From an uncultured Desulfatiglans sp. (GTDB taxonomy: Bacteria; Desulfobacterota; DSM-4660; Desulfatiglandales; Desulfatiglandaceae), in NCBI GenBank assembly GCA_900498135.1, contig LR026961.1, forward strand, positions 2,536,929 to 2,600,928: a DNA stretch of 64,000 nucleotides. Reading direction: 5' to 3'. Under the pieces are notes generated by a model. That model worked only from the letters and a program-made list of their open reading frames with translations. It searched no databases and had not been told where the DNA came from. This document shows positions 47,430 through 57,483 of the stretch, piece after piece (positions within the stretch are counted from its first letter, which is position 1; every line of letters begins with the position of its first letter). The position numbers were made by a program, and so were the translations under genes.

Positions 47430-47535
47430 AACCGAGCACCCGAAGGGTGTGAAGAAACCGGGACCCACCCCGCAGCGGTGGGATTGAGCACCCGAAGGGA
47501 GTGAGGAAAAATCCTCATTTCCGAACTGGAAACTG
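47430..47535 (+). repeat. Second short repeat family, two tandem units after copy F
   Basis: Two units of GAGCACCCGAAGGGTGTGAA (the second with GAGTGAGG), joined by ACCGGGACCCACCCCGCAGC, followed by AAAAATCCTCATTTCCG, which is the right inner flank of the palindrome family. Together with copy F this makes a composite array resembling copy C. Confidence 0.75.
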
Positions 47536-47659
47536 ACTCGCAGCGGGAAGTTGTTTTCCAGAGGGATGCTGAGCAAACGTCCAACTGCCTCCCGTCACTG
47601 GCAAGGGCTGGAATTCAGGGGCGGTGGTCTGCGCCGGGTTGCGTCCGGGGAGTTCGCCC

Positions 47660-49153
47660 GTGTATGTAAGCATGAAAACGAGCCGTGCGGATCTTGAAAA
47701 CACCCTCCATCACCTGAATTATCGATGGAATCTCGAGGCGTTGGCCCTTTGGAAAGGGCTCGAGCCGCCTTTCAAGCCGCACGAGATCTATGCCGGCTGC
47801 GAACGCTTCTTGAGCCTCGAAACCCTCCGTGCCATCGATAAGGTGGCCGCCGACGGCGATAGGACGCGCCTCCGGCATGCCTTGATCGACCATTACCTTC
47901 AAAACATCCTGCTGCCGCATGAAACCGAGATGCGCACCTGGGTGCGGGGCGCATCGGCGCATGTCAACGGACAGAAGATCTACTTCCGCGACATCATCCC
48001 CTGGTGCCAGAAGGCGAGTACGCTGGAACAGCGACTCGTTCTGCAGAAGGAGACCGGTCCGCTCTGCAAGTTCCTGCGGCCTTTCGCCCTGAACTACTGG
48101 GATATCATGCTGGAGACCCTCCGGGAGGACCTGGGCTTCTCGGATTACCGGGACTATTGCGGCCGGAAGAAGGGTCTGGATTACCCCTCCTATATCGGCA
48201 TCCTGTCGGCGCTCCTCGATGAAACCGCCGAGCTGTACTTTCCCGCCATGGACCGCTGGTGCCGCGCCTGCTACGGGCGCCCGCTAGCCGGCCTTACCCG
48301 TTTCGACTCCATTCATGTGCTGGGGATGGCCGAGTTCGACCCCGTGTTTCCGGACCGGACCCTCGACTCCACCCTGGATTTCTTCGGGCATTGGGGAATC
48401 TCCCTGGCCGACATCCCGGGGCTCCAACTCGACCTCGGGCGGGAAGAGGGCAAGAGCGCCCAGGCGATGTGCTTCATTCTGCAGGTTCCGGAAGAGGTGT
48501 ATGTCCTCATGAAGCCCGAAGGGGGGTGGGTGGACCTGGAGACCCTCTGGCATGAACTCGGGCACGGCCTTTCCGCGGTCTTTACTTCGCCCGATCTCAG
48601 CATCCTGGAGCGGGATCTGGCCACCAGCTACAGCCTGTCGGAATCGTTCGCTTTCCTGCTGCAGAACCTGAGCCTCTCCCAGCCGTTTCTGCGGGGCTAT
48701 CTCGGCCTCGCTGAAAAGGACGCGGAGCGCCTGGCTTATCACAAAAACTTGAAGGATTTGGCCTTTTTCCGACGATACGCCTCCAAGTTCTTGGCTGAGT
48801 ACGCCATGTTCGAGTCGGGGGATCTGGCCGACGGCCAGACCTACGCCGACCTGATGGCCCGTCATACGGGCTTCTACTACCAGCCTGAAAGCCACCTGTT
48901 CGATCTTGTCCCGGAGTTCTACAGCCTGGATTACGTCCTCGGCTGGATGACGGAGGCGATCCTGGAAGCGGAACTGCGGAGGCGCTTCGGGGAGGCCTGG
49001 ATGTTTGAATCGGGGACGGGAGTAGTTCTGAAAGAATGGTGGGCCCAAGGCAACCGCGAGGATATCCCGGGGTTTCTATCAAGAAACGATCTCGGACGGC
49101 TTGGGCCCGATGCCCTTCTAAGCCGGTGGCGGAAGGGGCTCCAGACATCCTGA
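47660..49153 (+). CDS. M3-family oligopeptidase
   Basis: A 497-residue zinc peptidase. The motif TLWHELGHGLSAVF gives the HExxH ligands, and LSESFAFLLQNLSLS supplies the downstream glutamate region. The C-terminal part (YYQPESHLFDLVPEFYSLDYVLGW split over two motifs) is typical of M3 enzymes that admit short peptides. It is shorter than the usual 600-680 residues. GTG 47660 has GGGGAG seven bases upstream; ATG 47672 is an alternative. It is a single gene. Confidence 0.85.
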   Translation: MYVSMKTSRADLENTLHHLNYRWNLEALALWKGLEPPFKPHEIYAGCERFLSLETLRAIDKVAADGDRTRLRHALIDHYLQNILLPHETEMRTWVRGASAHVNGQKIYFRDIIPWCQKASTLEQRLVLQKETGPLCKFLRPFALNYWDIMLETLREDLGFSDYRDYCGRKKGLDYPSYIGILSALLDETAELYFPAMDRWCRACYGRPLAGLTRFDSIHVLGMAEFDPVFPDRTLDSTLDFFGHWGISLADIPGLQLDLGREEGKSAQAMCFILQVPEEVYVLMKPEGGWVDLETLWHELGHGLSAVFTSPDLSILERDLATSYSLSESFAFLLQNLSLSQPFLRGYLGLAEKDAERLAYHKNLKDLAFFRRYASKFLAEYAMFESGDLADGQTYADLMARHTGFYYQPESHLFDLVPEFYSLDYVLGWMTEAILEAELRRRFGEAWMFESGTGVVLKEWWAQGNREDIPGFLSRNDLGRLGPDALLSRWRKGLQTS

Positions 49154-49338
49154 TCGTTTGTGGAGTCTTCTTCAGAGCAGCGTCTATTTCCCCGTGCGCC
49201 CTCTCGTGCAGCCGGCGCGGTGGAATCCCTGCCTGCCCTGATGCCAGCGGGAACAGATGGTCAGCGGAAAAATTCGACCGTCCGATTGCACGGCCTGGCA
49301 TCCAGCCGCTGCAAAACCGCCCGGTATCCCAACAGGAT

Positions 49339-50310
49339 TCAAATCATCATATGACGGTAGATATCTTTCGGATGGACCGGAACATCCTCCATGACCGTTT
49401 CGAATGCCCCCTTCACGTTTACGGGGCAGGCCGTCATCCCATTCGTATCGCTGTAGGCCAGTGTGATAACGGCCGCCGTCCTGCAGTCCTCTTCGGAAGG
49501 CTTGCCTGAAAGCAGGACGGAGGGGCCCGGGACAGTTGCGGCTGTCAAGAGAAGATCCCCGGGTCTCTGCAGGGCTTCGATGGCTTCGTTGTCGGACTTG
49601 TTACGGCCAACAGCGATTTTCGCGGCGGGTCCCAACCGAAAATGCCGGCCCAGCTTAAGGAGTTCGATCTGATGGAATTCCGGTTCCGGTGTGTGGGCCA
49701 GGAGGTCGCGCAACCGCTTCGAAAAGACGGGTTCGGTCAGAAGGCAGCCGCCGCCGGGCGCCGGGTATCGCGTGATATGGAAGCGGCGGGCGAGCGCCAT
49801 TTGCGGCTTGCGGCTCCGCCCTTGAAAACCCTCCAGCCGGTCACGGTCGACCCACCCCTTTGCTTCCGGGATACTCACCGGCAGAAGCTTTGCTGATAAA
49901 GGGCGCAGGAGAAGCCCGTCGAGGCCGCTTTCCGCTTCGACCACACGCATCGCCTGCCGGTTCTGGCTCATGGGCCGCTGCCCGAGGACTTCGCCGCTGA
50001 TCACGAAAGAGGCCTCTTCAAGTGGAAGCATTTCCCCTGCAATGCGGAACATCAGGGCGTGGCAGTCGATGCAGGGATTCATGTTGCCGCCGTAGCCGTG
50101 GCGAGGATGCTTGACCACCTCGAAATGACGCTCCGCGATATCGACCACCTTGTACGGGAGGCCCATGGAACGAGCGGATTCGATGGCCTTGGCCGGGCCG
50201 AAAAAAGGGGTTTCAAAAAAAAGAGCCAGGATGTCGATGTCCTGGTCCCGGATCAACGCCGCGGCAAGCATGCTGTCAAGGCCCCCGGAAAAAACACACA
50301 GGGCTTTCAT
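49339..50310 (-). CDS. PP-loop ATPase, tRNA thiolation-like
   Basis: A 323-residue protein. Residues 1-200 are an N-type ATP pyrophosphatase related to MnmA/ThiI: PP-loop FSGGLDSMLAA, YKVVDIAERHFEVVK, MNPCIDCHALMF with two cysteines and ISGEVLGQRPMSQNRQAM. The last part (RLGPAAKIAVGRNKSDNEAI) resembles the NFACT-R/DUF814 domain. The fold activates an RNA or small-molecule carbonyl for sulfur transfer. The target is unknown. It is followed closely by the CbpA-like gene upstream on the same strand (22 bases). Confidence 0.8.
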   Translation of the reverse strand: MKALCVFSGGLDSMLAAALIRDQDIDILALFFETPFFGPAKAIESARSMGLPYKVVDIAERHFEVVKHPRHGYGGNMNPCIDCHALMFRIAGEMLPLEEASFVISGEVLGQRPMSQNRQAMRVVEAESGLDGLLLRPLSAKLLPVSIPEAKGWVDRDRLEGFQGRSRKPQMALARRFHITRYPAPGGGCLLTEPVFSKRLRDLLAHTPEPEFHQIELLKLGRHFRLGPAAKIAVGRNKSDNEAIEALQRPGDLLLTAATVPGPSVLLSGKPSEEDCRTAAVITLAYSDTNGMTACPVNVKGAFETVMEDVPVHPKDIYRHMMI

Positions 50311-50332
50311 CCAGACGACTCTCCTCCCTATA

Positions 50333-51280
50333 TTAGAGCCCTGCTTCGGCCAGGGAATGCACCAGCGCCGCCTGTTCCTCGTTCAGGTCCTTAGGCACGG
50401 CAATCTGGATTTCGACATAGGCGTCCCCGCGTTCCCCCCCGTTCATCTGAGGCAGGCCGTATCCCTTCAATCGAAGTTTCGTGTTTCCCTGGGTGCCGGG
50501 TGAGATCTTCAGCTTCAGATCCTTGCCGTCGATTGTCGGCACCTGGACCTCGGTGCCGAGAACCGCGTCGGAAAAGGAGATGTTTTGCCGGACAAACAAA
50601 TCGTTGCCTTCTTTCCGAAAAAGGGGATGTTGCAGGGCCTTGATCTGGATGTAAAGGTCTCCAGGCGCCCCTCCGTTAGGTGACGCATGTCCCTTGCCGG
50701 TGAGCCTGAGTTTTTTTCCTTCCGAAATGCCGGCTGGAATCTTGACCGACACGCTTTCCGGGTTTCCCTGGAGCGTGTAGGAAATGAGTCTTGTGGTGCC
50801 TTGCGCGAGTTCTTCGAGGGTCAGAGGCAGCTCATAGACCACATCCTGGCCTTTTCTGGGCCCGGCCGCCCGTCCACAGCGGCCGCCGAAGTCGCTCCCG
50901 CCCTGAAAATGGAAGCCTCTGCCTCCCGTGCCTCCGAACAGGTGACTGAAAACGGAATCCCCTCGGCCGCCCCCTCCGGCGAATCCGAATTCCCTGAAGA
51001 TGTCCCCGAAATCAAAGTTCCGGAAGATGTCCTCCTGACTGTAACGATTGCCGAATCCTTCTGCTCCGAACGTATCGTATTGGCGGCGCTTTTCGGGTTC
51101 ACTCAGGACCGCGTAAGCCTCGCTGATGTCTTTGAATTTGGCCTCCGCCGCCTGGTCGCCGCCGTTGTGATCCGGATGGTATTTCATGGCCAGTTTACGG
51201 TAGGCCTTCTTGATTTCTTCTTGGGAGGCGCTTTTGGATACACCCAGAATCTTATAATAGTCTTTGCCGGACATAGACAT
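50333..51280 (-). CDS. CbpA-like DnaJ-domain cochaperone
   Basis: A 315-residue Hsp40. The J domain (1-70) has the essential HPD at 35-37 ([10 protein letters not shown]). A glycine/phenylalanine-rich linker ([19 protein letters not shown]) and two beta-sandwich substrate domains follow ([19 protein letters not shown]). The CxxCxGxG zinc centre of true DnaJ is missing, so it is of the CbpA class. It would stimulate DnaK. ATG 51280 is near TGTCTATG. Confidence 0.92.
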   Translation of the reverse strand: MSMSGKDYYKILGVSKSASQEEIKKAYRKLAMKYHPDHNGGDQAAEAKFKDISEAYAVLSEPEKRRQYDTFGAEGFGNRYSQEDIFRNFDFGDIFREFGFAGGGGRGDSVFSHLFGGTGGRGFHFQGGSDFGGRCGRAAGPRKGQDVVYELPLTLEELAQGTTRLISYTLQGNPESVSVKIPAGISEGKKLRLTGKGHASPNGGAPGDLYIQIKALQHPLFRKEGNDLFVRQNISFSDAVLGTEVQVPTIDGKDLKLKISPGTQGNTKLRLKGYGLPQMNGGERGDAYVEIQIAVPKDLNEEQAALVHSLAEAGL

Positions 51281-51504
51281 CCCTGTCGACTGGATTTTAA
51301 CGATACGAAAAGCAGTTCAATATTAGTCACCATCCCGCCAAAGTCAAGGCGGCGCGGAAGGGGTGTTGCGCGAAAAGCGGGAGTTGCATCTTGTTTGAAA
51401 TGCTGGCACGATGAGCAGTAGCTTTCAGATTACGTTCGATTCTGTTCCAGGTCGCACTCTGTGTGAGCAACGATCCGTGAAACGCAATCGCGCGTGGTCA
51501 AGCC

Positions 51505-52953
51505 ATGAGCGGAGCGGGGTGGGGGAAGGGGGAAAAGGTGAAGGATGTAAGGGAAGATCGGAAAGGCATCAAAACGCCGGCTGGGCGCAAGCTGGAGCGG
51601 ATCGGCATTTTGGCCTTGGGCCTTTTGCCCTTGGTGGTCTTTGCCGGTGCATGGGTTTGGCACCGGTGGGACAGGCTCCTGGACGACTGGGCCATTCTGT
51701 GGGGTGCCTTGGGAAATCTCTTTGCCCTGTTGGGGCTGTCTCTGGCGGTGGTAATGGTCTGTCTGGGGGCGCGCCCCCCGTGGATCGAACGGCGCTTCGG
51801 ACTCGACCGCATGCTCAGGCTGCATCAAGTGATGGGGCCGCTGGTGGTGGGGCTCCTGATGCTCCATGCCTTTCTTCGGACCCTGAAGGAATCGCTCGTC
51901 TCCGAAGGGGGCTGGCGCTGGGATTTTCTGACCACTCTGAGCTACGAAAACTGGACCGAGACGGCCTTGTCCGGTGCCCGGATCGCGCTGACGACGGTTA
52001 TCGTGACCTCCGCGCTCGCCAAGCTGGGGCGGTATTTTTTCCCCTTTCATCTCTGGAAGATCCCTCACCTGCTTCTTTACGCCGCCTTGGCGCTCGGTTT
52101 TACCCACAGCATCATCGTGGGCGATGATATGCTTCAATTCCCCTATGTTCTCGTGTGGGCGGGCCTGCTGATCTTTTTCCTGTGGACTGCGGTTCAGCGT
52201 TTCCTCTATGTCAGGACACGCAGGCAGCTCTACAGGGGCATCCTGGTGGAGGCCCTGCCTGAAACCCATGATACGAAGACCCTTCGGGTGAGGCCGAAAG
52301 CCGCAGTCGGCCTTCTGAAGGATCGCCGGCCGGGCCAGTTCGCCGTCATCCGCTACAAGCGGATCCACGGATACAGCCAGCCTCGCCCGTTCACTATCTC
52401 AGCGCCGCCGGCCTCGGACGACCTCACCTTTACCATCAAACAGACCGGACGTTTCACCCGGAAACTCCACAAGCTGCGCGAAGGTACGGGCATCCTCTGT
52501 GAGGGGCCTTACGGGGTGTTCGTGCCGGACCTGGAACGGGAGCGGAATCTCGTTCTGATCGCAGGGGGGGTTGGAATCACCCCGTTCCTGAGCATGCTCC
52601 GGCACATTCAGCAGCAGAAGCTGGGCAACCGGGCGACTCTGATCTGGGCCAACAAGACCCGGAAAGATTGCATCGCGGGTGAGGAATTGACCGGGATGGC
52701 CGTCCAGGGCCTTCTCAAACTGGTCCACGTCTTCAGCCGCGAGGCCCGTGTGAAGGATGCCCCCGGGCAGGGCGCCGTATATTTTGAAAACGGCCACATC
52801 GACCGCGGCATCCTCAAGAAATACGTCGAGCCCGCAGGCGCCTCCTATTACCTCTGCGGCCCACCGGCGATGCAGGACTTCGTCCTTCGAGAATTGAAGA
52901 CGGGCCTTGGCGTGCAGCCAAAGCAGGTCAAGCGGGAGCTCTTCTTCTGGTAA
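51505..52953 (+). CDS. Ferric-reductase-like flavocytochrome (FAD/NAD-binding)
   Basis: A 482-residue membrane oxidoreductase. Five to six helices at the N-terminus contain the heme histidines of the ferric reductase/NOX domain (RLHQVMGPLVVGLLMLHAFL and WKIPHLLLYAALALGFTHS). The C-terminal half is a ferredoxin-NADP reductase unit: SQPRPFTISAPP for FAD, LIAGGVGITPFLSML for NAD(P), and YYLCGPPAMQD. It would carry electrons across the inner membrane from NADH. ATG 51505 has no clear ribosome site; GTG 51538 after a GGGGGA is a possible start. Confidence 0.87.
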   Translation: MSGAGWGKGEKVKDVREDRKGIKTPAGRKLERIGILALGLLPLVVFAGAWVWHRWDRLLDDWAILWGALGNLFALLGLSLAVVMVCLGARPPWIERRFGLDRMLRLHQVMGPLVVGLLMLHAFLRTLKESLVSEGGWRWDFLTTLSYENWTETALSGARIALTTVIVTSALAKLGRYFFPFHLWKIPHLLLYAALALGFTHSIIVGDDMLQFPYVLVWAGLLIFFLWTAVQRFLYVRTRRQLYRGILVEALPETHDTKTLRVRPKAAVGLLKDRRPGQFAVIRYKRIHGYSQPRPFTISAPPASDDLTFTIKQTGRFTRKLHKLREGTGILCEGPYGVFVPDLERERNLVLIAGGVGITPFLSMLRHIQQQKLGNRATLIWANKTRKDCIAGEELTGMAVQGLLKLVHVFSREARVKDAPGQGAVYFENGHIDRGILKKYVEPAGASYYLCGPPAMQDFVLRELKTGLGVQPKQVKRELFFW

Positions 52954-53071
52954 GCGGCATCCGGCAGGCGCATGGGGCCGATACTTTCCTGGAGGACGTA
53001 TGTTTCTCTATGCCAAGGCATCGAAAGGTGAAGCAAGAGGGAGGCTTGTCCCGGAGATGCTGCAGGCTTTT

Positions 53072-54115
53072 TCAGTCACGCCGGGCCTCGAGGCTGCGCT
53101 CCCAGTCCGCCCGGATCCGTCTGAGAATCTCCGCATAGTGGTTGTCGAGAACCTGAATCTCCTCCCAATCCGGGCGCTTCAGGATCTTCTGCATCAAAAG
53201 CCCGTCGCTGTCGAACCAGCGGGGGAGGGGGCCGCCGAGAAAATATCCGCGATCCCTGAGGATTTCAACCGCCTGTCCGGACCATGGGCAGGCCAGGTTC
53301 ACCCAGATCTGGTTGACCTGGATGTTCCGTTCCAGCAGTTGCTTTTCCAGACGATCCAACGTGGGAACGAAATCTTTCCCCACCTCGTGAACCGCCACTC
53401 TTGCGACCTGGGCGAAATCGAAGATTTGCGGCCTGATTTCGGAAACCGAGCGCGCCGGGATGCCCTGTTCGGAGATGCGGAAGTCGCGGCTGTCGTCGAG
53501 CCCTTGATACAAGAAATCGAGTTCATCCCGGTAGACCGCCGGGAGATAAACCGTATGGGGCCTCGGGCGGAATGTCCGGAATACGAGGAATGCCGCCACC
53601 CGGCCGGCTCGGCCGTCCTGCTCCTGGTGGATTGAAGGTGGGATAAGGTCGACCTCCAGCGCCCGCGGCGGAAAGCCGAATTTATCGGTCGATCTCTGAC
53701 TGAAAAGGTGATTGCAGACCGGCTCGCCAAAGATGGCATTCAAATGGGGGAACCGTTTGGCGATTTCGATGCCGTGGCCCACCATACGGGTGAAGATTCC
53801 TTTCCCTCCGCAATAGGCTTTATGCACGACGCCGGCGCCTGTTTCATAAGTCCCGGGATGGGCCGCACTGTTGAAAAGGGCGTTATGTCCGACGACTTCC
53901 CCCCTGGGGGTCTTGGCGACGCTGGATATGACCCGGTGCGCCGCGTTTTCGGCAATGAGCAACGCGGGTTCCACGTAGGTCCTGACGGCGTACCCTTCGC
54001 CGTAAACCGATCGAAAGAGGCGTGAAACCCCTTCGGCATCTTCCGGCTGAAACAGGAACACGTCCCAGTCCTGTCCAGGTTCGATATCCCATGCATCGTT
54101 GCTGTCGGTGCTCAT
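53072..54115 (-). CDS. GNAT-like acetyltransferase domain protein
   Basis: A 347-residue protein. The N-terminal 150 residues look like a GNAT fold: FLFQPEDAEGVSRLFRSVYG, an ISSVAKTPRGEVVGHNALFN strand pair, and AGVVHKAYCGGKGIFTRMVG with a Q/RxxGxG-like acetyl-CoA loop. The second half (DELDFLYQGLDDSRDFRI) is not recognised. ATG 54115 follows GGAGG. The function is not known. Confidence 0.6.
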   Translation of the reverse strand: MSTDSNDAWDIEPGQDWDVFLFQPEDAEGVSRLFRSVYGEGYAVRTYVEPALLIAENAAHRVISSVAKTPRGEVVGHNALFNSAAHPGTYETGAGVVHKAYCGGKGIFTRMVGHGIEIAKRFPHLNAIFGEPVCNHLFSQRSTDKFGFPPRALEVDLIPPSIHQEQDGRAGRVAAFLVFRTFRPRPHTVYLPAVYRDELDFLYQGLDDSRDFRISEQGIPARSVSEIRPQIFDFAQVARVAVHEVGKDFVPTLDRLEKQLLERNIQVNQIWVNLACPWSGQAVEILRDRGYFLGGPLPRWFDSDGLLMQKILKRPDWEEIQVLDNHYAEILRRIRADWERSLEARRD

Positions 54116-54569
54116 CCCATCCTCCTTGGTCGAACGGTTGGATGCCGAGGGTTGTTTCAAGCTCCAAAATGCGATTCGGCTGCGGATTCCTTGAGCCGGA
54201 TCTGCCTGAGTCGCTTTTGTTCGAGTGGGCCTCTCTGTGCGCCTCGCCGGGGAAAAACCATAGTTGTTTGGCTGCGGATGGCAGGAGGATGGTTTCGATA
54301 GACCCGCCGGAGCGCAGGATTTTATAAGATAAGCGCCTGATAATGTCAAGCCGTTGAACCGGCACGGTCTGCTCACGCGGGAGATCGGCCGGGCGCAGAG
54401 GCCGGGCGACCTTCGAAAGGGCCCTCGTAGTTTCGGCAGGAGAACACGCTGTGAAAGGTTGCCTTTTGGAAAACAAAATGCAAGCTTTATGGGGATAGCT
54501 GGTAAAGGCCGGTTTGCCTGACTTGACATGTCATGAGGAGCGTTTTTGTGCCGCCGGGAGGAACAGACG
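54116..54569. other. Divergent intergenic region
   Basis: About 450 bases between the GNAT-like gene and the phosphoesterase gene. AT-rich patches (TTTTATAAGATAAGC near 54320) are present, but no confident promoter, no repeat copy and no gene with a ribosome site was found. Confidence 0.45.
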
Positions 54570-55853
54570 ATGAAGCGACGTGATTTCCTGAAGAGCATGG
54601 TCGTGGGGGGGGCGGCGGCCGCACTGGCAGGCGGGGGCGGTGTTGCATCCGCCTTCTGGCCTTCGTCCAAGGCCCGTGCTGCCGGAAAGACCACGCTGGT
54701 TTTCATCAGCGATCTCCATTTGAACGTCGATGCGCCCTACGCCTGGTTTTCCGAACACGCCCCGCTCTTGGTGCAGTTTTTCGAGGATTTGAATGACCGG
54801 GAAGATGTATCCGAACTGGTGATCTTGGGCGATATGCTCGACGACTGGGTTTTACCTGTGGAAGGACCTCCGCACAGCCTTGCCGATGTCCTCGAGGACA
54901 ACTACGCGAATGGTGTGGTGCCAGCCTTGCAGGCGCTTTGTCTGAACCCGGCCCTCGATGTTGTCTATGTGACGGGCAACCACGACCTGCTCTCATACGA
55001 CCCGGACAACAAGACCCTCATCGGCGGTGTTTTTCCAGGAATGAGGATCGAATCGGATGCACCCGGGCTAGGCGCTTACACCCGCGACCATGTGATCTGG
55101 GCCGAGCACGGCCACCGCTATTCCCTCTTCAATGCCCCGGACATCTGGAGCCGGCCGGGCGGTCACCTGCCTTTGGGATACTTTATCTCCAGGCTGGCTG
55201 CCTCCGAGTCCTTCGGTACGGGAAGACGCGTCACCACGCCCGAGCTGCTCCGGCGGTTTTTAAAAGCGCCTGGTCATGCGCTCGAAAGCATGCAAGAGCA
55301 CTCGATCCGTGCGGGTTTTCGACAGCAGGAAAGTAGCCCGATCGACGATGCCTTCATCCAGGCGCTCTATACGGCAATCTACCGGGTGATGGGATACCGG
55401 GCCTGGGACCGGTATCGCATGGAAGGGGTGGACGGATTTTCGAGAGACCCTCTGGTAGCGGCTGTCAAATGGATTTACGGCGGCATTTTCAGCGGCTGGC
55501 CTTCTCGTCAAAACATCGTCAGCAGCGATGAGGCACTCATGAGCGACCTCTACCTGAATCACGTGGCCCGGCTCCTGTTCGAGATGCCCGACTCCATCAA
55601 GGATTTGTATCCCTTCGCTCCGAGGATCATCCTGTTCGGGCACACCCACCGGGCTGCCTTCGAATACCGTGCCGGAGACATCGAAACGCTTTACGTCAAT
55701 ACCGGCACCTGGATCGATTCACAGCCCATTACCTGGGTCGAGGTGGAGATTCAGGACGCCGACCCGGGATTCAGATCGTACACCGTGTCTTTGTGGTTTC
55801 ACGGAGAGACGTTTCCAAGGCACTCGGGCACGCTGAATGCGGCGTATGCCTGA
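54570..55853 (+). CDS. Tat-exported metallophosphoesterase
   Basis: A 427-residue calcineurin-type phosphoesterase. The N-terminus MKRRDFLKSMVVGGAAAALA is a twin-arginine signal. Metal ligands are visible in FISDLHLN, LGDMLDDW, VTGNHDLL, EHGHRYS and FGHTHRAAFEY. It would hydrolyse a phosphomonoester or diester, or a phospholipid headgroup, outside the inner membrane with a metal pair loaded in the cytoplasm. ATG 54570 follows GGGAGG. The next gene begins 122 bases downstream and encodes another exported protein. Confidence 0.87.
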   Translation: MKRRDFLKSMVVGGAAAALAGGGGVASAFWPSSKARAAGKTTLVFISDLHLNVDAPYAWFSEHAPLLVQFFEDLNDREDVSELVILGDMLDDWVLPVEGPPHSLADVLEDNYANGVVPALQALCLNPALDVVYVTGNHDLLSYDPDNKTLIGGVFPGMRIESDAPGLGAYTRDHVIWAEHGHRYSLFNAPDIWSRPGGHLPLGYFISRLAASESFGTGRRVTTPELLRRFLKAPGHALESMQEHSIRAGFRQQESSPIDDAFIQALYTAIYRVMGYRAWDRYRMEGVDGFSRDPLVAAVKWIYGGIFSGWPSRQNIVSSDEALMSDLYLNHVARLLFEMPDSIKDLYPFAPRIILFGHTHRAAFEYRAGDIETLYVNTGTWIDSQPITWVEVEIQDADPGFRSYTVSLWFHGETFPRHSGTLNAAYA

Positions 55854-55975
55854 GACAGGAACAGCCGGAAATGGACACGCAGGCGAAGACGAAACACCCT
55901 ATGAATACGGTTTCCTGTCGATGGCGGTCCTTGACTGATTTCAAATTTCTTGCAGTCTGCGGGGGATGGCGGTTG

Positions 55976-57145
55976 ATGCATCGGGTGTTGGCCTCGCTCC
56001 TGGCTTTTTCATTCCTGTCCGTGTCGGCACAGGGTTTAGAGGCCTCGGAATGGCACCCTCCCTTGGCTGCGGATGAGACCGGGTCCTTTCAGGGTTGGTA
56101 TACGCGCGTCGTGGAGCGGGGCGGGCTGTCTTCGCTCGCTGTCATCGGAGCGACGCAGGTTGTCGGCGGATGCATTGGACAACCGGCGGAGGGTCCAGGA
56201 TATCTGGCTGTCATCATCCAGGATGAGGATGGTACGCGGATTTTTGAGGCTTACCCCCCGAAATCCGGGTTTTGGTCTCTCCGGGAGAGGGTCCTCGAGG
56301 ATCCATTGAGCGGGGAGTGGACAGCGTTCGAGTGGCAGGCCGAGGGTTTCGGGGTTATTTCCAACAAGTGGATCGACATACGCATCCCTGAACGGGTTGA
56401 GGTGCAGGTTGCGCTGGATGGTGAACGTTTGCCATGGAATCGGTGTTTGCCTTGGGCCGGGCCTGAAGGCTGGGTGGAATTCGTGCGGTTCGTGCCGTTG
56501 CACTGGTTGGTGTACACCCTCGGAACCCCGGCGGATTACCATTGTTCCGTTTGGGACGGAGAGGTCCGGCAGGACATATCGGGAACGGGTTATGCCCATC
56601 AGGAATCCAATTGGGGCGAAATTTTTCCACCAGCCTGGGTTTGGGCCCAGGGCATCGGTCCGGACAACCATTGCCGCTTCGCTGTTGCCGGCGGGAAGGT
56701 GATGATCGAGGGGCGGCCCTTAAAGGCTTGGTTTCTGGCCTACCAGTCCGAGTTTCTTTCATGGGAGTTCAGTTCTGCCAGGCCGGGGGTCCTATTCAGT
56801 ACGTTTATCCGGCCGGAAGCCGGCAGGTTCCGAATCACTGCCCAGGATCGGACGAGAAGGCTCGTGCTGAACGCGGTTGCTCCCCGGGAAAGCTTCGTCA
56901 CGGTGTCGGTGCCGACGTTCTCTGGTTTTGAACCTGGGGGGATCGAATCCTTTTCGGCTTCCATAAAGGTACAGGCGTACCGGCGAACTCCGAAAGGGTT
57001 CCGTCTTGTCGAAGGGCAACGGTTCCGGAACGCGGCCCTTGAATTCGGCGATGTTGAGGACCCCCAAACAGGGGGCGGTCCTCCTGAAGATCCTGTCTCT
57101 CCGTTCCCGGAGGCTGCTTCCGAGGTCCTCGAGCGGGATCGCTGA
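55976..57145 (+). CDS. Secreted tocopherol-cyclase-like protein
   Basis: A 389-residue protein from ATG 55976, which starts with a good signal peptide (MHRVLASLLAFSFLSVSAQG). Starts at 55871 or 55901 would add 25-35 residues. The middle has the tocopherol-cyclase family pattern: GTGYAHQESNWGEIFPPAWV followed by WAQG, preceded by FVPLHWLVYTLG. Plant enzymes of this family close the chromanol ring; bacterial members are mostly unstudied lipocalin-like beta proteins. The C-terminus is proline and acid rich. The gene follows the Tat phosphoesterase and may act on the same envelope lipid. Confidence for the family is moderate. Confidence 0.6.
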   Translation: MHRVLASLLAFSFLSVSAQGLEASEWHPPLAADETGSFQGWYTRVVERGGLSSLAVIGATQVVGGCIGQPAEGPGYLAVIIQDEDGTRIFEAYPPKSGFWSLRERVLEDPLSGEWTAFEWQAEGFGVISNKWIDIRIPERVEVQVALDGERLPWNRCLPWAGPEGWVEFVRFVPLHWLVYTLGTPADYHCSVWDGEVRQDISGTGYAHQESNWGEIFPPAWVWAQGIGPDNHCRFAVAGGKVMIEGRPLKAWFLAYQSEFLSWEFSSARPGVLFSTFIRPEAGRFRITAQDRTRRLVLNAVAPRESFVTVSVPTFSGFEPGGIESFSASIKVQAYRRTPKGFRLVEGQRFRNAALEFGDVEDPQTGGGPPEDPVSPFPEAASEVLERDR

Positions 57146-57483
57146 GGAGTCGTGTATGAGCCGGTTGGACACCCGATGGTGCGAAAACACTCGAATCACC
57201 TGGATCCGACGGGCTGCCGAAGGCGGAAGCAACGAAAGGTGCCCTGCTGCCTCTGAGCGAGAAGGAGGCCCGTTTCGGATCACCTTCCGATGCATCTTTC
57301 AGGGCGTGATGCGTCTGATCCCTTGCGTTGCATCCCCGTCGAATCCACAGTCGGCTTTCTCCGGCTGAGGCAGGCGCCTGCTCGAGGGGCACGAGGCACA
57401 GGGCCTTCTCGAACGGGAGAGCGGCCGCGGTATTCCAATTCAGGAGCAGGACGATTTTTTTGATATCACGCAAAAAACGTGGC
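57146..57483. other. Intergenic region upstream of the second formate dehydrogenase promoter
   Basis: About 340 bases with no supportable gene or family repeat. It is followed by the operator/promoter at 57484-57527. Confidence 0.45.
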
